Of a stretch of 64,000 nucleotides of DNA, positions 49,143 through 58,548 are shown one piece after another. Both the position numbers and the translations under genes were made by a program. Every line of letters starts with the position of its first letter. Position 1 is the stretch's first letter. The stretch comes from Microbacterium dauci. GTDB taxonomy: Bacteria > Actinomycetota > Actinomycetes > Actinomycetales > Microbacteriaceae. The notes below the pieces were generated by a model that was given only the letters and a program-made list of their open reading frames with translations, ran no database searches and was not told where the DNA came from. Where the stretch lies: assembly GCF_030065535.1 (NCBI RefSeq), contig NZ_JASJND010000004.1, positions 124,001 through 188,000 of the forward strand. The letters are read 5' to 3'.

Positions 49143-49970
49143 ATGGACATCACCTCGGTCACGTCGTACCGCCGCGCCCGGACCCGAGCAGACCTCGCAC
49201 TCGTCGACGGTGAGGTCTTCATCGCCGGCGGGACGTGGCTCATGAGCGAGCCGCAGCCCGGTACGACCGGGTTCGTCGACCTGACGACCTTGGGATGGCC
49301 AGACCTCGAACCCACCGAGACCGGCTTGCGCATCTCGGCGACCTGCACGATCGCCCGGCTGGTGGCGTGGGCTCGCAGCGCCGACGTGCCGGATGACTGG
49401 CACGCGGCATCCCTGATTCCGGATGCCGCGAACGCCCTGCTCGCATCGTTCAAGGTCTGGAACACCGCGACCGTCGGCGGCAACGTGTGCCGCTCGTTCG
49501 CCGCCGGCGCGATGGTCTCGCTCAGCGCCGCGCTCGACGCCACGGCGATCGTATGGACGCCCGACGGCGGCGAGCGCCGCCTCGCCGTCGCCGACCTCGT
49601 CACCGGCAACGGCACCAACGCGCTGAGCCCGGGCGAGGTGCTCCGCGCCGTCGATCTGCCCGCGCACGCACTGCGCGCCCGCGCGCGCCTCCGCAAGATC
49701 GCCCTCGCCGAGCACGGCCGCTCGGGCGCGGTCGTCACCGGACGGGTCGACGGCGACGGCGCCACAGTGTTCAGCCTGACGGCGTCGACGTGGGCACCGG
49801 TGGTGCTGCGGTTCGAGGCGCTGCCGACAGCCGCGGCGCTCGGGTCCGCGGTCGCAGCCGCGCCGGGGTACTACACCGACCCGCTCGGCGAAGCGGAGTG
49901 GCGTCGTGCGGTGAGCGGCGTGCTCGCCGAGCGCATCCGCGCGGAGTTTGCCGAGGAGGTCGCTGAATGA
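49143..49970 (+). CDS. FAD subunit of xanthine-dehydrogenase-type hydroxylase
   Basis: 275 residues, molybdopterin-dehydrogenase FAD-binding domain (CoxM/XdhB like). The FAD loop AGGTWLMSEP near the N-terminus and TVGGNVCRSFAAGAM (about 114-128) contact the cofactor. It passes electrons from the iron-sulfur clusters to NAD+ or another acceptor. GGGAGG lies before the ATG at 49143. Overlaps the large subunit by 4 nt. Confidence 0.9.
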   Translation: MDITSVTSYRRARTRADLALVDGEVFIAGGTWLMSEPQPGTTGFVDLTTLGWPDLEPTETGLRISATCTIARLVAWARSADVPDDWHAASLIPDAANALLASFKVWNTATVGGNVCRSFAAGAMVSLSAALDATAIVWTPDGGERRLAVADLVTGNGTNALSPGEVLRAVDLPAHALRARARLRKIALAEHGRSGAVVTGRVDGDGATVFSLTASTWAPVVLRFEALPTAAALGSAVAAAPGYYTDPLGEAEWRRAVSGVLAERIRAEFAEEVAE

Positions 49971-52690
49971 AGTTCGATGTCGACGGTGCGTCGGTCTTCG
50001 CGGAACCTCGACCCGGGCAGTGCCTGCGCACGCTGTTGCGCGAGACAGGGCACACCACCGTCAAGAAGGGCTGCGACGCCGGCGACTGCGGCGCGTGCAG
50101 CGTGCTGCTCGACGGCGAGCCGGTGCACTCGTGCATCGTGCCCGCCGTGCGGGTCGAGGGTCGCGCGGTCACGACGGCGGCCGGACTCGCCCCGGGCGAT
50201 GAGCTGCATCCCGTGCAGCAGGCGATCGCGGACGGCTTCGGCTTCCAGTGCGGGTTCTGCACCCCCGGCATGAGCGTCACCGCGTCAACGCTGTGCGCGC
50301 ACGACATCGACGACCTCGACCGGCGCATGAAGGGCAACCTCTGCCGGTGCACGGGGTACCGGCCGATCCGGCAGGCCATCACCGAAGCGGTCCTCGGCCC
50401 GGTCCGCGAGACCGGACCGGCGCACGCGCCGGCAGCCGCCGATCAGCGGGTCGGGCGCTCGGTGCGACCCGACGCCGCGCGACGCATCGTGCAGGGCGGC
50501 GAGGCGTTCACCTTCGACCTTCCGCCCGACCACCCGGCGTCCGACGCGCTCGTCCTGCGGGTCGTGACGAGCCCGCACGCGCACGCGCGCATCCGGTCGA
50601 TCCAGACGGATGCCGCGCTGGCGGTGCCCGGCGTCGTCGCGGTGTTCACGCACGCCGACGTCCCGGGCGGGCGGTATTCCACGGGACGACACGAGCACCG
50701 GGGCGACGACCCCGACGACACCCGCATGCTCGACGACGTCGTTCGGCACGTCGGGCAGCGCATCGCGGCCGTCGTCGCCGAGACCGCCGAGGCGGCGGAC
50801 GCCGCCCGCGCCCTCGTGCGGGTCGACTACGAGGTGCTTCCCGCCGTGTTCGACGCCGAGGCTGCCCGACAACCGGGCGCCCCGCTGCTGCATCCCTCCC
50901 TCACCTCCGACGACCGCGTCGACCACGCCGACCGCAACGTGGTCCTGTCCATCGCCACAGCTGACGACGGCGTCGACGAGGCGCTGGCCGGCAGCGCAGT
51001 CACGGTCAGCGGCACGTGGCAGACCTCGCGCGTCAGCCACGGCCAGCTCGAGACGCACGGTGCACTCGGGTGGCTCGACGACGACGGCCGGCTGGTCCTC
51101 CGTGCCTCCACCCAGGTGCCGTTCCTCACCCGCGACGAGATCGCGCGCATCTTCGACCTCGACCGCGATCGCGTACGCGTGCACACCGCACGCGTGGGGG
51201 GCGGCTTCGGCGGCAAGCAGGAGATCTTCGCCGAAGACCTCGTCGCCCTCGCCGTCCTGCGCACCGGACGGCCGGTCGCGTACGAACTGTCGCGCGCCGA
51301 CGAGTTCCAGCGCACCTCGGTGCGGCATCCGATGCGCGTGCAGGTCGAGCTCGGGGCGACCGCTGACGGCACCCTCACGGCGATGCGCCTCGACGTGTTG
51401 AGCGACACCGGCGCGTACGGCAACCACTCGCGTGGCGTGCTGTTCCACTCGCTCGCCGAGTCGACGACGATCTACCGGATCCCGCGTAAGCGGATCGACG
51501 CCGAGGTCGTCTACACGAACAACGTGCCCTCTGGCGCGTTCCGCGGCTACGGACTCGGCCAGGTGATCCTCGGCGTCGAGTCGGCGATGGACATGCTCGC
51601 CGAGCGCCTCGGCATCGACCCGTTCGACCTGCGGCGGCGCAACGCGATCCGCCCCGGCGACGACCCCGGCCACGACGACCTCGTCTGGGGCAGCTACGGT
51701 TTCGACCAGTGCCTCGATCTCGCGCAGGCAGCGCTGCGGCGCGGCAACGGTGTCGATGCGCCCGAGGGCTGGCGGGTCGGCGAAGGCGTCGCCGCGGCGA
51801 TGATCGCCACGATGGCGCCGTTCGGCCACGTCGCGCACACCTCTGCGACGCTGCGCTCCGACGGCACCTACCTGCTGCGTGTCGGCACGACCGAGTTCGG
51901 CAACGGCACGACGACCGTACTGCGCCAGATCGCCGCGACCGACCTCGCGGCATCCTTCGACCGGATCGAACTGTGGCACGCCGACACCGACGCCGTCGCG
52001 CACGACACCGGCGCCTTCGCATCGGCGGGCATCACGGTCGCCGGCAAGGCGCTGCATGCCGCCTGCCTCGCCCTCGCCCGCCGCATGCGTGAGCGAGCCG
52101 CGGCACTGACCCGGACCGAACCGGATGCCGCGGTCGTCACGGCGAGCGGTGTCGAAACGGCCGGGCGGTTCATCGGTTTCGCCGAGCTCACCGCGGCAGG
52201 CGAACTCACTGCGGACGGCAGCGAGCTCGGCGACCAGCGCTCGCTCGCCTTCAACGTCCACGCCGTGCGGGTCGCCGTCGACCCCGCCACCGGCGAGGTG
52301 CGGATCTTGCAGTCGGTGCAGAGCGCCGACGCGGGCTTCGTCATGAATCCCGCGCAGTGCCGCGGGCAGATCGAAGGCGGCGTCGCACAGGGAATCGGCA
52401 GCGCGCTGTACGAAGAAGTCATGGTCGATGACGGCGTCGTCACGTCCCCGGTGTTCCGGCTGTATCGGATGCCGCAGTTCGCCGACATCCCCGAGACCGA
52501 AGTGCTCTTCGCCGACACGAGCGATGACCTCGGCCCGTTCGGCGCGAAGTCGATGAGCGAGTCGCCGTACAACCCGGTCGCCCCCGCCATCGGGAACGCG
52601 ATCGCACGGGCCCTCGGCTCCCGACCCTACGCCCAGCCGTTCTCGCGCGATCGCGTGTGGGCCCTTGGCCGTCACACGTCGGAAACATGA
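49967..52690 (+). CDS. Xanthine-dehydrogenase-type large subunit: fused [2Fe-2S] and molybdopterin domains
   Basis: 907 residues. Residues 1-140 hold both [2Fe-2S] clusters: Cys36/41/44/56 plus Cys95/98/126/128 (CGFC and CRC). The rest is the Mo-cofactor module with GGGFGGKQE and GAFRGYGLGQ. The catalytic Glu is in FGAKSMSESPYN (near 865), equivalent to Glu in the family motif GxKGxGExP. Most relatives split these parts (XdhA/B/C or CoxS/M/L) or fuse all three; here the FAD part is separate and the other two are joined. The purine context suggests hypoxanthine/xanthine or another N-heterocycle as substrate. Confidence 0.92.
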   Translation: MKFDVDGASVFAEPRPGQCLRTLLRETGHTTVKKGCDAGDCGACSVLLDGEPVHSCIVPAVRVEGRAVTTAAGLAPGDELHPVQQAIADGFGFQCGFCTPGMSVTASTLCAHDIDDLDRRMKGNLCRCTGYRPIRQAITEAVLGPVRETGPAHAPAAADQRVGRSVRPDAARRIVQGGEAFTFDLPPDHPASDALVLRVVTSPHAHARIRSIQTDAALAVPGVVAVFTHADVPGGRYSTGRHEHRGDDPDDTRMLDDVVRHVGQRIAAVVAETAEAADAARALVRVDYEVLPAVFDAEAARQPGAPLLHPSLTSDDRVDHADRNVVLSIATADDGVDEALAGSAVTVSGTWQTSRVSHGQLETHGALGWLDDDGRLVLRASTQVPFLTRDEIARIFDLDRDRVRVHTARVGGGFGGKQEIFAEDLVALAVLRTGRPVAYELSRADEFQRTSVRHPMRVQVELGATADGTLTAMRLDVLSDTGAYGNHSRGVLFHSLAESTTIYRIPRKRIDAEVVYTNNVPSGAFRGYGLGQVILGVESAMDMLAERLGIDPFDLRRRNAIRPGDDPGHDDLVWGSYGFDQCLDLAQAALRRGNGVDAPEGWRVGEGVAAAMIATMAPFGHVAHTSATLRSDGTYLLRVGTTEFGNGTTTVLRQIAATDLAASFDRIELWHADTDAVAHDTGAFASAGITVAGKALHAACLALARRMRERAAALTRTEPDAAVVTASGVETAGRFIGFAELTAAGELTADGSELGDQRSLAFNVHAVRVAVDPATGEVRILQSVQSADAGFVMNPAQCRGQIEGGVAQGIGSALYEEVMVDDGVVTSPVFRLYRMPQFADIPETEVLFADTSDDLGPFGAKSMSESPYNPVAPAIGNAIARALGSRPYAQPFSRDRVWALGRHTSET

Positions 52691-52725
52691 CCGATCACGC
52701 CCCGGAAATGTGACCGGTCTAGCGT
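52680..52725 (+). promoter_or_regulatory. Promoter region of the ABC operon with two CGGAAA(CA/TG)TGACCG repeats
   Basis: CGGAAACATGACCG (52680-52693) and CGGAAATGTGACCG (52703-52716) are direct repeats 23 bp apart, identical at 12 of 14 positions. They sit immediately upstream of TAGCGT (52720-52725), a -10 like box. Similar motifs occur at 57853-57895. Confidence 0.55.
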
Positions 52726-52757
52726 CACGACAGCACCTCTCAACAGAAGGAATCCCG

Positions 52758-53858
52758 ATGCACACACAGCTCACCTCGCGCCGCCGCGGCGGTATCGCCC
52801 TCGCACTCACGGCCACCGCCGCGATCGCCCTCTCCGCCTGCGCGTCGTCGACGCCCGAGCCGGCCGGCTCCGCCGAGCCCGGTGAAGCCGTCGATCACGG
52901 TTCGGTGAGCATCCAGTACTCGTGGATCAAGAACGAAGAGTTCGCCGGCGAGTTCTACGCATACGACAAGGGCTATTACGAGGACGCCGGCTTCTCGGAG
53001 GTCACCGGCATCGCCGGCCCCGACACCGGTGTCGCCAAGCTCCTCTCCGGCACGGTGCAGTTCGCGCTCAGCGACGCGGCATCCGTCGGCGCAGCCGTCG
53101 CCGAAGAGGACGCACCGCTGAAGATCATCGGAGCGACGTTCCAGAAGAACCCCTTCACGATTCTCTCGCTCGCCGACGGCGGCAACATCGCGACCCCCGA
53201 GGACCTCAAGGGCAAGCGCATCGGTGTGCAGGACTCGAACGCCTCGGTGTTCGCGGCCCTCCTCGCCGCGAACGGCATCGACGAGAGCGAGCTCGAGATC
53301 GTGCCCGTCGACTTCGACCCGACCCCCCTCATGAACGGTGAAGTCGACGGTTTTATGGCCTACCTGACCAACGAGGCCATCACGGTCGAGATGGCCGGCT
53401 TCGACGTCACCAACCTGGCCTACGCCGAGAACGGACTGCCGTACGTGGCCGAGACGTTCACCGTCACCGACCAGTACCTCGCCGAGAACCCGGACCTCAT
53501 CAAGGCGTTCCTGACGGCCGAGATCAAGGGCTGGGCCGACACGTTCACCGAGCCGATCGACGACACCGTCGCGATGGTCATCGAGCACTACAACGAGTCG
53601 GCCGCCGCCGGCGACCTCACCTTCGGCGAGCTCGACCCGGCAAAGGTGCAGGCCGGCATCGAGGCACAGGCACTGCTGATCTCGACCGAGGAGACCGAGG
53701 CCAACGGCCTCTTCACCATCTCGGACGAGCTCAAGAAGCAGACGCTCGCGTCCCTCGCGACCTCGGGATGGGAACTCGAGGCCGACCAGCTCTTCGACAC
53801 GACGATCATCGACGAGATCTACGCAGAGAACCCCGATCTGCTGGACTACCTCCCCTGA
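52758..53858 (+). CDS. ABC transporter solute-binding lipoprotein, NMT1/SsuA-like
   Basis: 366 residues. Lipobox LSACASS (Cys near 29), then an NMT1/THI5-like periplasmic-binding fold typical of importers for sulfonates, pyrimidine precursors and purine-type bases. AGAAGG lies seven bases before the ATG. First gene of a four-gene importer operon within the purine-degradation island, so a nucleobase, allantoin or related ureide is a reasonable ligand (inference). Confidence 0.88.
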   Translation: MHTQLTSRRRGGIALALTATAAIALSACASSTPEPAGSAEPGEAVDHGSVSIQYSWIKNEEFAGEFYAYDKGYYEDAGFSEVTGIAGPDTGVAKLLSGTVQFALSDAASVGAAVAEEDAPLKIIGATFQKNPFTILSLADGGNIATPEDLKGKRIGVQDSNASVFAALLAANGIDESELEIVPVDFDPTPLMNGEVDGFMAYLTNEAITVEMAGFDVTNLAYAENGLPYVAETFTVTDQYLAENPDLIKAFLTAEIKGWADTFTEPIDDTVAMVIEHYNESAAAGDLTFGELDPAKVQAGIEAQALLISTEETEANGLFTISDELKKQTLASLATSGWELEADQLFDTTIIDEIYAENPDLLDYLP

Positions 53859-53877
53859 GCGACCACGCTGCGAGATC

Positions 53878-54699
53878 ATGACCGTCACTGACGTAACGGA
53901 TGCCGGTGCCCCCACGGGCACCGGCATCCAGATCACCGGGGTCTCCAAGACCTTCCCTCTCCGCGGCGGCAAGACGCTGACCGCACTGCAGGACACCGAC
54001 CTCCACACCGAGAAGGGGTCGTTCCTCGCCCTGCTCGGCCCGTCGGGCTGTGGCAAGTCGACCATCCTGCGCATCCTTGCGGCGCTCGACCACCCCACCC
54101 ACGGGGCGGCGCTGGTCGACGGCGAAACCCCCGACCAGTTGCGGGCGAAGAGCGAGCTCGGCATCGCCTTCCAAGACCACGCGCTGCTGCCGTGGCGCAG
54201 CATCCGCAAGAACATCGAACTGCCGTTCGAGGTCGCCGGGCGAAAGGTCGACAAGGCCTACGTCGATGAGCTCATCGAGCTCGTCGGGCTGAAGGACTTC
54301 GCCAGCGCGAAGCCATCGCAGCTCTCCGGCGGTATGCGCCAGCGCGCCTCGATCGCGCGCGCCCTCGTACTCAAGCCCTCGGTGCTGCTGCTCGACGAGC
54401 CGTTCGGTGCGCTCGACGACATGACGCGGCAGAACCTCAACCTCGAGCTCCTGCGCATCTGGACCGAGAAGCCGGCCACCACGCTGCTCGTGACGCACGG
54501 GATCAGTGAGGCGATCTTCCTCGCCGACCGCGTCGCCGTCATGTCGCCCCGCCCCGGGCGCATCAAGGAGATCATCGAGATCGACCTGCCACGCCCGCGC
54601 ACGCCCGAGATGATGCGTACGCCCGAGTTCCACGCGTACGTCGATCGGGCGTCCGAGCTGCTGTTCGGCTCCGACGGCCGCGCCGAAGCGGAGGCGTGA
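53878..54699 (+). CDS. ABC transporter ATP-binding protein, SsuB/TauB-like
   Basis: 273 residues. Walker [10 protein letters not shown] (about 57-65), Q-loop [13 protein letters not shown], signature LSGGMRQRA, Walker [13 protein letters not shown], and H-switch THGIS. The pattern DHALLPWRS is characteristic of nitrate/sulfonate/taurine-type importers. It serves both following permeases. Confidence 0.94.
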   Translation: MTVTDVTDAGAPTGTGIQITGVSKTFPLRGGKTLTALQDTDLHTEKGSFLALLGPSGCGKSTILRILAALDHPTHGAALVDGETPDQLRAKSELGIAFQDHALLPWRSIRKNIELPFEVAGRKVDKAYVDELIELVGLKDFASAKPSQLSGGMRQRASIARALVLKPSVLLLDEPFGALDDMTRQNLNLELLRIWTEKPATTLLVTHGISEAIFLADRVAVMSPRPGRIKEIIEIDLPRPRTPEMMRTPEFHAYVDRASELLFGSDGRAEAEA

Positions 54700-54702
54700 C
54701 CC

Positions 54703-55509
54703 ATGGCGAGACGGCGCATCCCCGGGTGGGCGGCCGGGCTCATCGGTGGCGTGGCGCTCATCCTGCTGTGGTGGCTGTTCTCGATCACCGCGTTCCAGCA
54801 GCGTGAGGGCACGACGTTCACGCCGGTCCCGTCTCCGTACGCAGTCTTCGATTGGCTGATCCTGCAGGGGAACATCGCCGGCGCGTGGAACGTGTTCCAG
54901 CCGACGGTGACGGCCGCGGGGATCGGCTACCTGTGGGGCAACGGGATCGCGCTCCTGCTGTCGGCGATCGTGCTCGTCCTCCCGCGCCTGGAAACACTGA
55001 TCACTCAGATCGCCGTCGTCACCTACTGCCTGCCCATCGTCGCGGTGGGTGGCATCTCGATCGTCGTTATCGGTGGCGCCCGAAACCCCGGCGATCCGTC
55101 GCCGACCGCGATCTTCCTGTCGGCGCTCGTCTGCGTCTTCACGACCGTCGTCAGCTCGATCCTCGGCTTCAAGTCCGCCGACAAGGCCTCGCTCGATGTC
55201 GTGCGCGTCTACGGCGGCGGCGCGTGGACGCAGCTGTACAAGGTGCGGCTGATCGCCGCGCTGCCCTCGATCCTCAACGCGCTGCAGATCGCGGTTCCCA
55301 CCGCGTTCCTCGGCGCCGTGCTCGGCGAATACCTCGGTTCGATCACCGCAGGGGTCGGGCCCACCCTCATCCGACTGCAGGGCCAGCTCGATTCGGCGGG
55401 CGTGTGGTCGGTGTTCCTGCTCAGCGCGGTCTTCGCCCTCGTCGCCTACGGTCTGGTCGGGCTGCTGGTACGGATGGTGACCCCCTGGGTGTCCGGAAAG
55501 GCGCACTGA
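54703..55509 (+). CDS. ABC transporter permease 1 (BPD type, SsuC-like)
   Basis: 268 residues, six predicted helices. The coupling loop is DVVRVYGGGAWTQLYKVRLIAALPSI (around 165-190). It starts three bases after the ATPase stop and its stop overlaps the next start by one base (TGATG). A second, different permease follows, so the channel is likely a heterodimer. Confidence 0.9.
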   Translation: MARRRIPGWAAGLIGGVALILLWWLFSITAFQQREGTTFTPVPSPYAVFDWLILQGNIAGAWNVFQPTVTAAGIGYLWGNGIALLLSAIVLVLPRLETLITQIAVVTYCLPIVAVGGISIVVIGGARNPGDPSPTAIFLSALVCVFTTVVSSILGFKSADKASLDVVRVYGGGAWTQLYKVRLIAALPSILNALQIAVPTAFLGAVLGEYLGSITAGVGPTLIRLQGQLDSAGVWSVFLLSAVFALVAYGLVGLLVRMVTPWVSGKAH

Positions 55510-56417
55510 TGGCCCGCAAGCACTCGCCGATCGACACGGTCTCCGCTCCACAGGACCGCACCGTCCAGGTCGCACTCGCCGCTGAGGCCGCCGCCCAGGC
55601 CCGGCTGCGGGTGGACCGCCGCCGGGCCCTCTCCAAGGCGATCCTCCGCTCACTCGGGAACGCTGCGATCACCCTCATCGTGCTCGTCGCGCTGTGGCAG
55701 GCGGTGGTGAGCTTCACCGGTATCTCGCCGTACATCGCCAAGGGCCCGCTCGACGTCTGGGACTTTCTCTTCGTCTCGGAGGACGCCGCGGAGCACCGTG
55801 CGGCGATGTTCCCCCTGGTGGGCCAGACCCTCGCCGACTCCACCCTCGGGTTCGTGGTCGGCATGGTCGTCGCGCTCGTCTTCGCGGTCCTGTTCAACCT
55901 GTCGAAGTCGGTCGAGGCGGGCGTGATGCCGCTCGTCCTGCTGCTGCGCACGATCCCGCTCGTCGCCATCGCGCCGGTCATCATCCTCATCACGGGGCGT
56001 GGCACGACGGCATCCGTCGCTGTCATCGGCACGATCGTCGTGCTCTTCCCGGCGCTCGCGAACATCCTCTTCGGCCTGAGCCGCTCGAGCCAGCAAAGCC
56101 TCGATGTCGTCCACGTGTTCGGCGGCGGCCGGCTCATGACCCTGCGCAAAGTGAACCTTCCCGGCGCCCTGCCGAGCGTGTTCGCGGCGGCCCGCGTCTC
56201 GGTGCCCGGCGCGGTCACCGGTGCACTGCTGGCCGAGTGGCTCTCGACCGGTCAGGGCATCGGCGGATCGATTCTGAAATTCAACGCGCAGGCACAGTTC
56301 ACCCAGCTGTGGACGTCGATCGCACTAATCACCGTCATCACGCTGCTGCTCTACAACATCGTCCAGGTGGCCGAGAACATCGTGCTCACCCGGATGGGCA
56401 TGACCACCGCGCGCTGA
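55509..56417 (+). CDS. ABC transporter permease 2 (BPD type, SsuC-like)
   Basis: 302 residues with a 45-residue basic cytoplasmic N-terminus and six helices. The coupling loop DVVHVFGGGRLMTLRKVNLPGALPSV matches permease 1. Together they form the membrane part of the NMT1-type importer. Confidence 0.9.
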   Translation: MARKHSPIDTVSAPQDRTVQVALAAEAAAQARLRVDRRRALSKAILRSLGNAAITLIVLVALWQAVVSFTGISPYIAKGPLDVWDFLFVSEDAAEHRAAMFPLVGQTLADSTLGFVVGMVVALVFAVLFNLSKSVEAGVMPLVLLLRTIPLVAIAPVIILITGRGTTASVAVIGTIVVLFPALANILFGLSRSSQQSLDVVHVFGGGRLMTLRKVNLPGALPSVFAAARVSVPGAVTGALLAEWLSTGQGIGGSILKFNAQAQFTQLWTSIALITVITLLLYNIVQVAENIVLTRMGMTTAR

Positions 56418-56470
56418 TCCGCGCCCGCTCTCGCGGCGGGTCGGCGCCGGTGACCGTGCCGACCGGTGCG

Positions 56471-57838
56471 TCAGTGCGGGTGGCCGCGCAGCGGCACGAG
56501 CGCCGCCGGCAGCTCGTGCACCTTCGCCGACGCCTCGGCGGCGAGCGGGTTCGTCGAGACCCCGGCGGCATCCACGAGTCGACCGCCGACGTAGACAGCC
56601 TTCAAGTTCCGCGGGCTCATCGCGAGCACGTATGAGCGCACCGGATGCCACAGCGGACCGACGTCCGGCGAGCGCGGATCCACCACCACGAAGTCGGCGA
56701 ACTTGCCGACCTCGAGGCTGCCGACCCGGTCGTCGACCCCCATGATCTCGGCGCCGCCGAGGGTGTGCAGCCGCAGCATCCGCTCGGGCATCATCGACAA
56801 CGGGTCCTTCGTGCGGGCGCGCTGCATGTAGATGCCCATGCGCATGTTCTGCCACGGGTCGCTCACGTCGGTGCACGCCTGGTCGTCGAGGCCGACGCCC
56901 ACCTTCATCCCCATCGCGAGCATCTCGGGCACGTGTGCCACGCCGGATGCGAGCCGACCATTGGATGCCGGTTGCCACGACATCGACGCGCCGCCGGCGA
57001 CCGCCTGCTCGATGATCTCGGGGGTCGTCTGGATGAAATGGCCGAACATGAGGCCGAGGCCGAGCGCCCCGGCATCGCGGTACAGCGCGAACTTCGACTG
57101 CTGGTGCTCGATCGCCTCGGGCGACTCGAGGAAGTGCGCCTGGTTCGTCACGCCGTACCGGCGCATCGCCTCCACCTCGAACTCCGCGGCATCCGGGTGC
57201 GGCGACCACTGCACCTGGCCCATGATCGATGAGCCGAGTGCGAAGTCGGGGTCCATGCTCCGGGTGTGGGCCACCTCGGCGGCGAAACGCTCGAACACCT
57301 CGTCCGCCGTGCCGGCGGTGACGTCCATCCCGCTCGCGTCGACGAAGCGGATGCCGGCATCACGCGTGGCATCCGCCTGCCGGAAGTGATACTCAAGCCC
57401 TCGGATACCGGCGGTGCCGGTGCGCTTGCCGTCGACCATCGACTCCCACGCCTGCAGCGGGTCGGTGAAGTTGTACGCCGTCGTGACGCCGTTGCTCAAG
57501 AAGTCGAGGCTGCCGTGCAGGGTCGACCAGTACATCTGCTCGGGCGTCATGTGCGCGGTCGAGCCGAGCATCGAATCGCACCAGCCGTAGAGCGTGTCGG
57601 CGACGCCGAGCCCGCGCAGGCCCGAGGTGAACAGGTGGGAGTGACTCGAGACGAAGCCAGGCGCGACGAACGCACCCGCGACGTCGAGCGTCTCGTCGGC
57701 GACGACGTCGGGCGTGCCCGAGCCGATCGCGGCGATCCGGCCACCCTCGACGAGCATCCAGCCGTCGTCGATGTAGCCGGGATCGTCGGTGCCTGCCGGC
57801 ACCGTGATGAGACGCGCGTGCGTGACCAGGAGGGACAT
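56471..57838 (-). CDS. Amidohydrolase, ATZ/TRZ-SsnA family deaminase
   Basis: 455 residues, metal-dependent TIM barrel with a beta sandwich. Metal ligands are visible in SSHSHLFTSG (His pair, about 65-68), QAHFLESPE, FGHFIQTT and GLDDQACTD (Asp). The family holds deaminases of purines, pyrimidines and triazines (guanine deaminase, 8-oxoguanine deaminase, TrzN). In this neighbourhood an aminopurine or related deaminase is likely. ATG 57838 is six bases after TAGCGT. Divergent from the LOG gene. Confidence 0.9.
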   Translation of the reverse strand: MSLLVTHARLITVPAGTDDPGYIDDGWMLVEGGRIAAIGSGTPDVVADETLDVAGAFVAPGFVSSHSHLFTSGLRGLGVADTLYGWCDSMLGSTAHMTPEQMYWSTLHGSLDFLSNGVTTAYNFTDPLQAWESMVDGKRTGTAGIRGLEYHFRQADATRDAGIRFVDASGMDVTAGTADEVFERFAAEVAHTRSMDPDFALGSSIMGQVQWSPHPDAAEFEVEAMRRYGVTNQAHFLESPEAIEHQQSKFALYRDAGALGLGLMFGHFIQTTPEIIEQAVAGGASMSWQPASNGRLASGVAHVPEMLAMGMKVGVGLDDQACTDVSDPWQNMRMGIYMQRARTKDPLSMMPERMLRLHTLGGAEIMGVDDRVGSLEVGKFADFVVVDPRSPDVGPLWHPVRSYVLAMSPRNLKAVYVGGRLVDAAGVSTNPLAAEASAKVHELPAALVPLRGHPH

Positions 57839-57844
57839 GATTCG

Positions 57845-57850
57845 ACGCTA
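57845..57850 (-). promoter_or_regulatory. -10 box of a leaderless gene (TAGCGT, 6 nt before ATG 57838)
   Basis: TAGCGT on the minus strand, then CGAATC, then ATG. Confidence 0.65.
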
Positions 57851-57852
57851 AT

Positions 57853-57895
57853 CGGACGATGTTTCCGGGCTGTCACGGCACGGAAACACGGGCCG
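57853..57895. promoter_or_regulatory. Inverted CGGAAACA motifs between divergent genes
   Basis: CGGAAACATCGTCCG on the minus strand (57853-57867) and CGGAAACACGGGCCG on the plus strand (57881-57895). They form GTTTCCG-N13-CGGAAAC and lie directly upstream of both divergent -10 boxes. Similar motifs precede the ABC operon (52680, 52703), and GGAAACA also occurs before the hydroxylase genes (49082). Confidence 0.55.
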
Positions 57896-57897
57896 TT

Positions 57898-57903
57898 TAG
57901 CGT
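57898..57903 (+). promoter_or_regulatory. -10 box of a leaderless gene (TAGCGT, 6 nt before ATG 57910)
   Basis: TAGCGT, then CAGTGC, then ATG. Mirror image of the divergent promoter. Confidence 0.65.
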
Positions 57904-57909
57904 CAGTGC

Positions 57910-58527
57910 ATGGCACGCTTCACGGTCACGGTCTTCTGCGGATCCTCCCCCGGATTCGACCCGCTGTACGTCGAGGCCGCCGCTGCGCTCGGCACCGCGA
58001 TTGGCCGCCTCGACATGGATCTCGTCTACGGCGGCGGACACGTCGGGCTGATGGGGACGGTGGCGGATGCCGCGCTCCGCGCCGGCGCCGGCGTGACGGG
58101 GGTCATCCCGCGGGCGCTGCAGGCGCGCGAAGCGGTGCACCACGAGCTCAGCGAGCTGATCCTCGTCGACACGATGCACGAGCGGAAGATGCTCATGGCC
58201 GACCGCGCCGACGCGTTCCTCGCGCTGCCCGGCGGACCGGGCACCCTCGAGGAGCTCACCGAGCAGTGGACGTGGGCACAGCTCGGCATCCACGAGAAGC
58301 CGGTCGGCATCCTCAACGTCGACGGCTACTTCGATCCGCTGCTCGCCTTCGTGGCGAACATGCGCGACCGCGGCTTCACCCACCCCCGCTACACCGACAT
58401 GCTCGTCGTGGCCGACGAACCGGACGACGCGCTCACCCGGCTTCAGGCGTACGTGCCGCCCGCCCGTTCCGCGGCATCCCCCGGCGCGGAGATGAGCAGC
58501 GAGATCTCCGAGACCGTCCGCCCCTGA
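57910..58527 (+). CDS. LOG-family (TIGR00730) nucleoside-5'-monophosphate phosphoribohydrolase-like protein
   Basis: 205 residues. VFCGSSPG near the N-terminus and ALPGGPGTLEELTEQ (about 103-117) are the PGGxGTxxE motif of LOG enzymes, which cleave the base from N6-modified AMP or related nucleotides. In a purine-degradation island it could release adenine-type bases from nucleotides. The conserved Arg of the motif MHERKMLM is present. Confidence 0.9.
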   Translation: MARFTVTVFCGSSPGFDPLYVEAAAALGTAIGRLDMDLVYGGGHVGLMGTVADAALRAGAGVTGVIPRALQAREAVHHELSELILVDTMHERKMLMADRADAFLALPGGPGTLEELTEQWTWAQLGIHEKPVGILNVDGYFDPLLAFVANMRDRGFTHPRYTDMLVVADEPDDALTRLQAYVPPARSAASPGAEMSSEISETVRP

Positions 58528-58548
58528 CCCGTGCCGCGGGCAGCGGGG

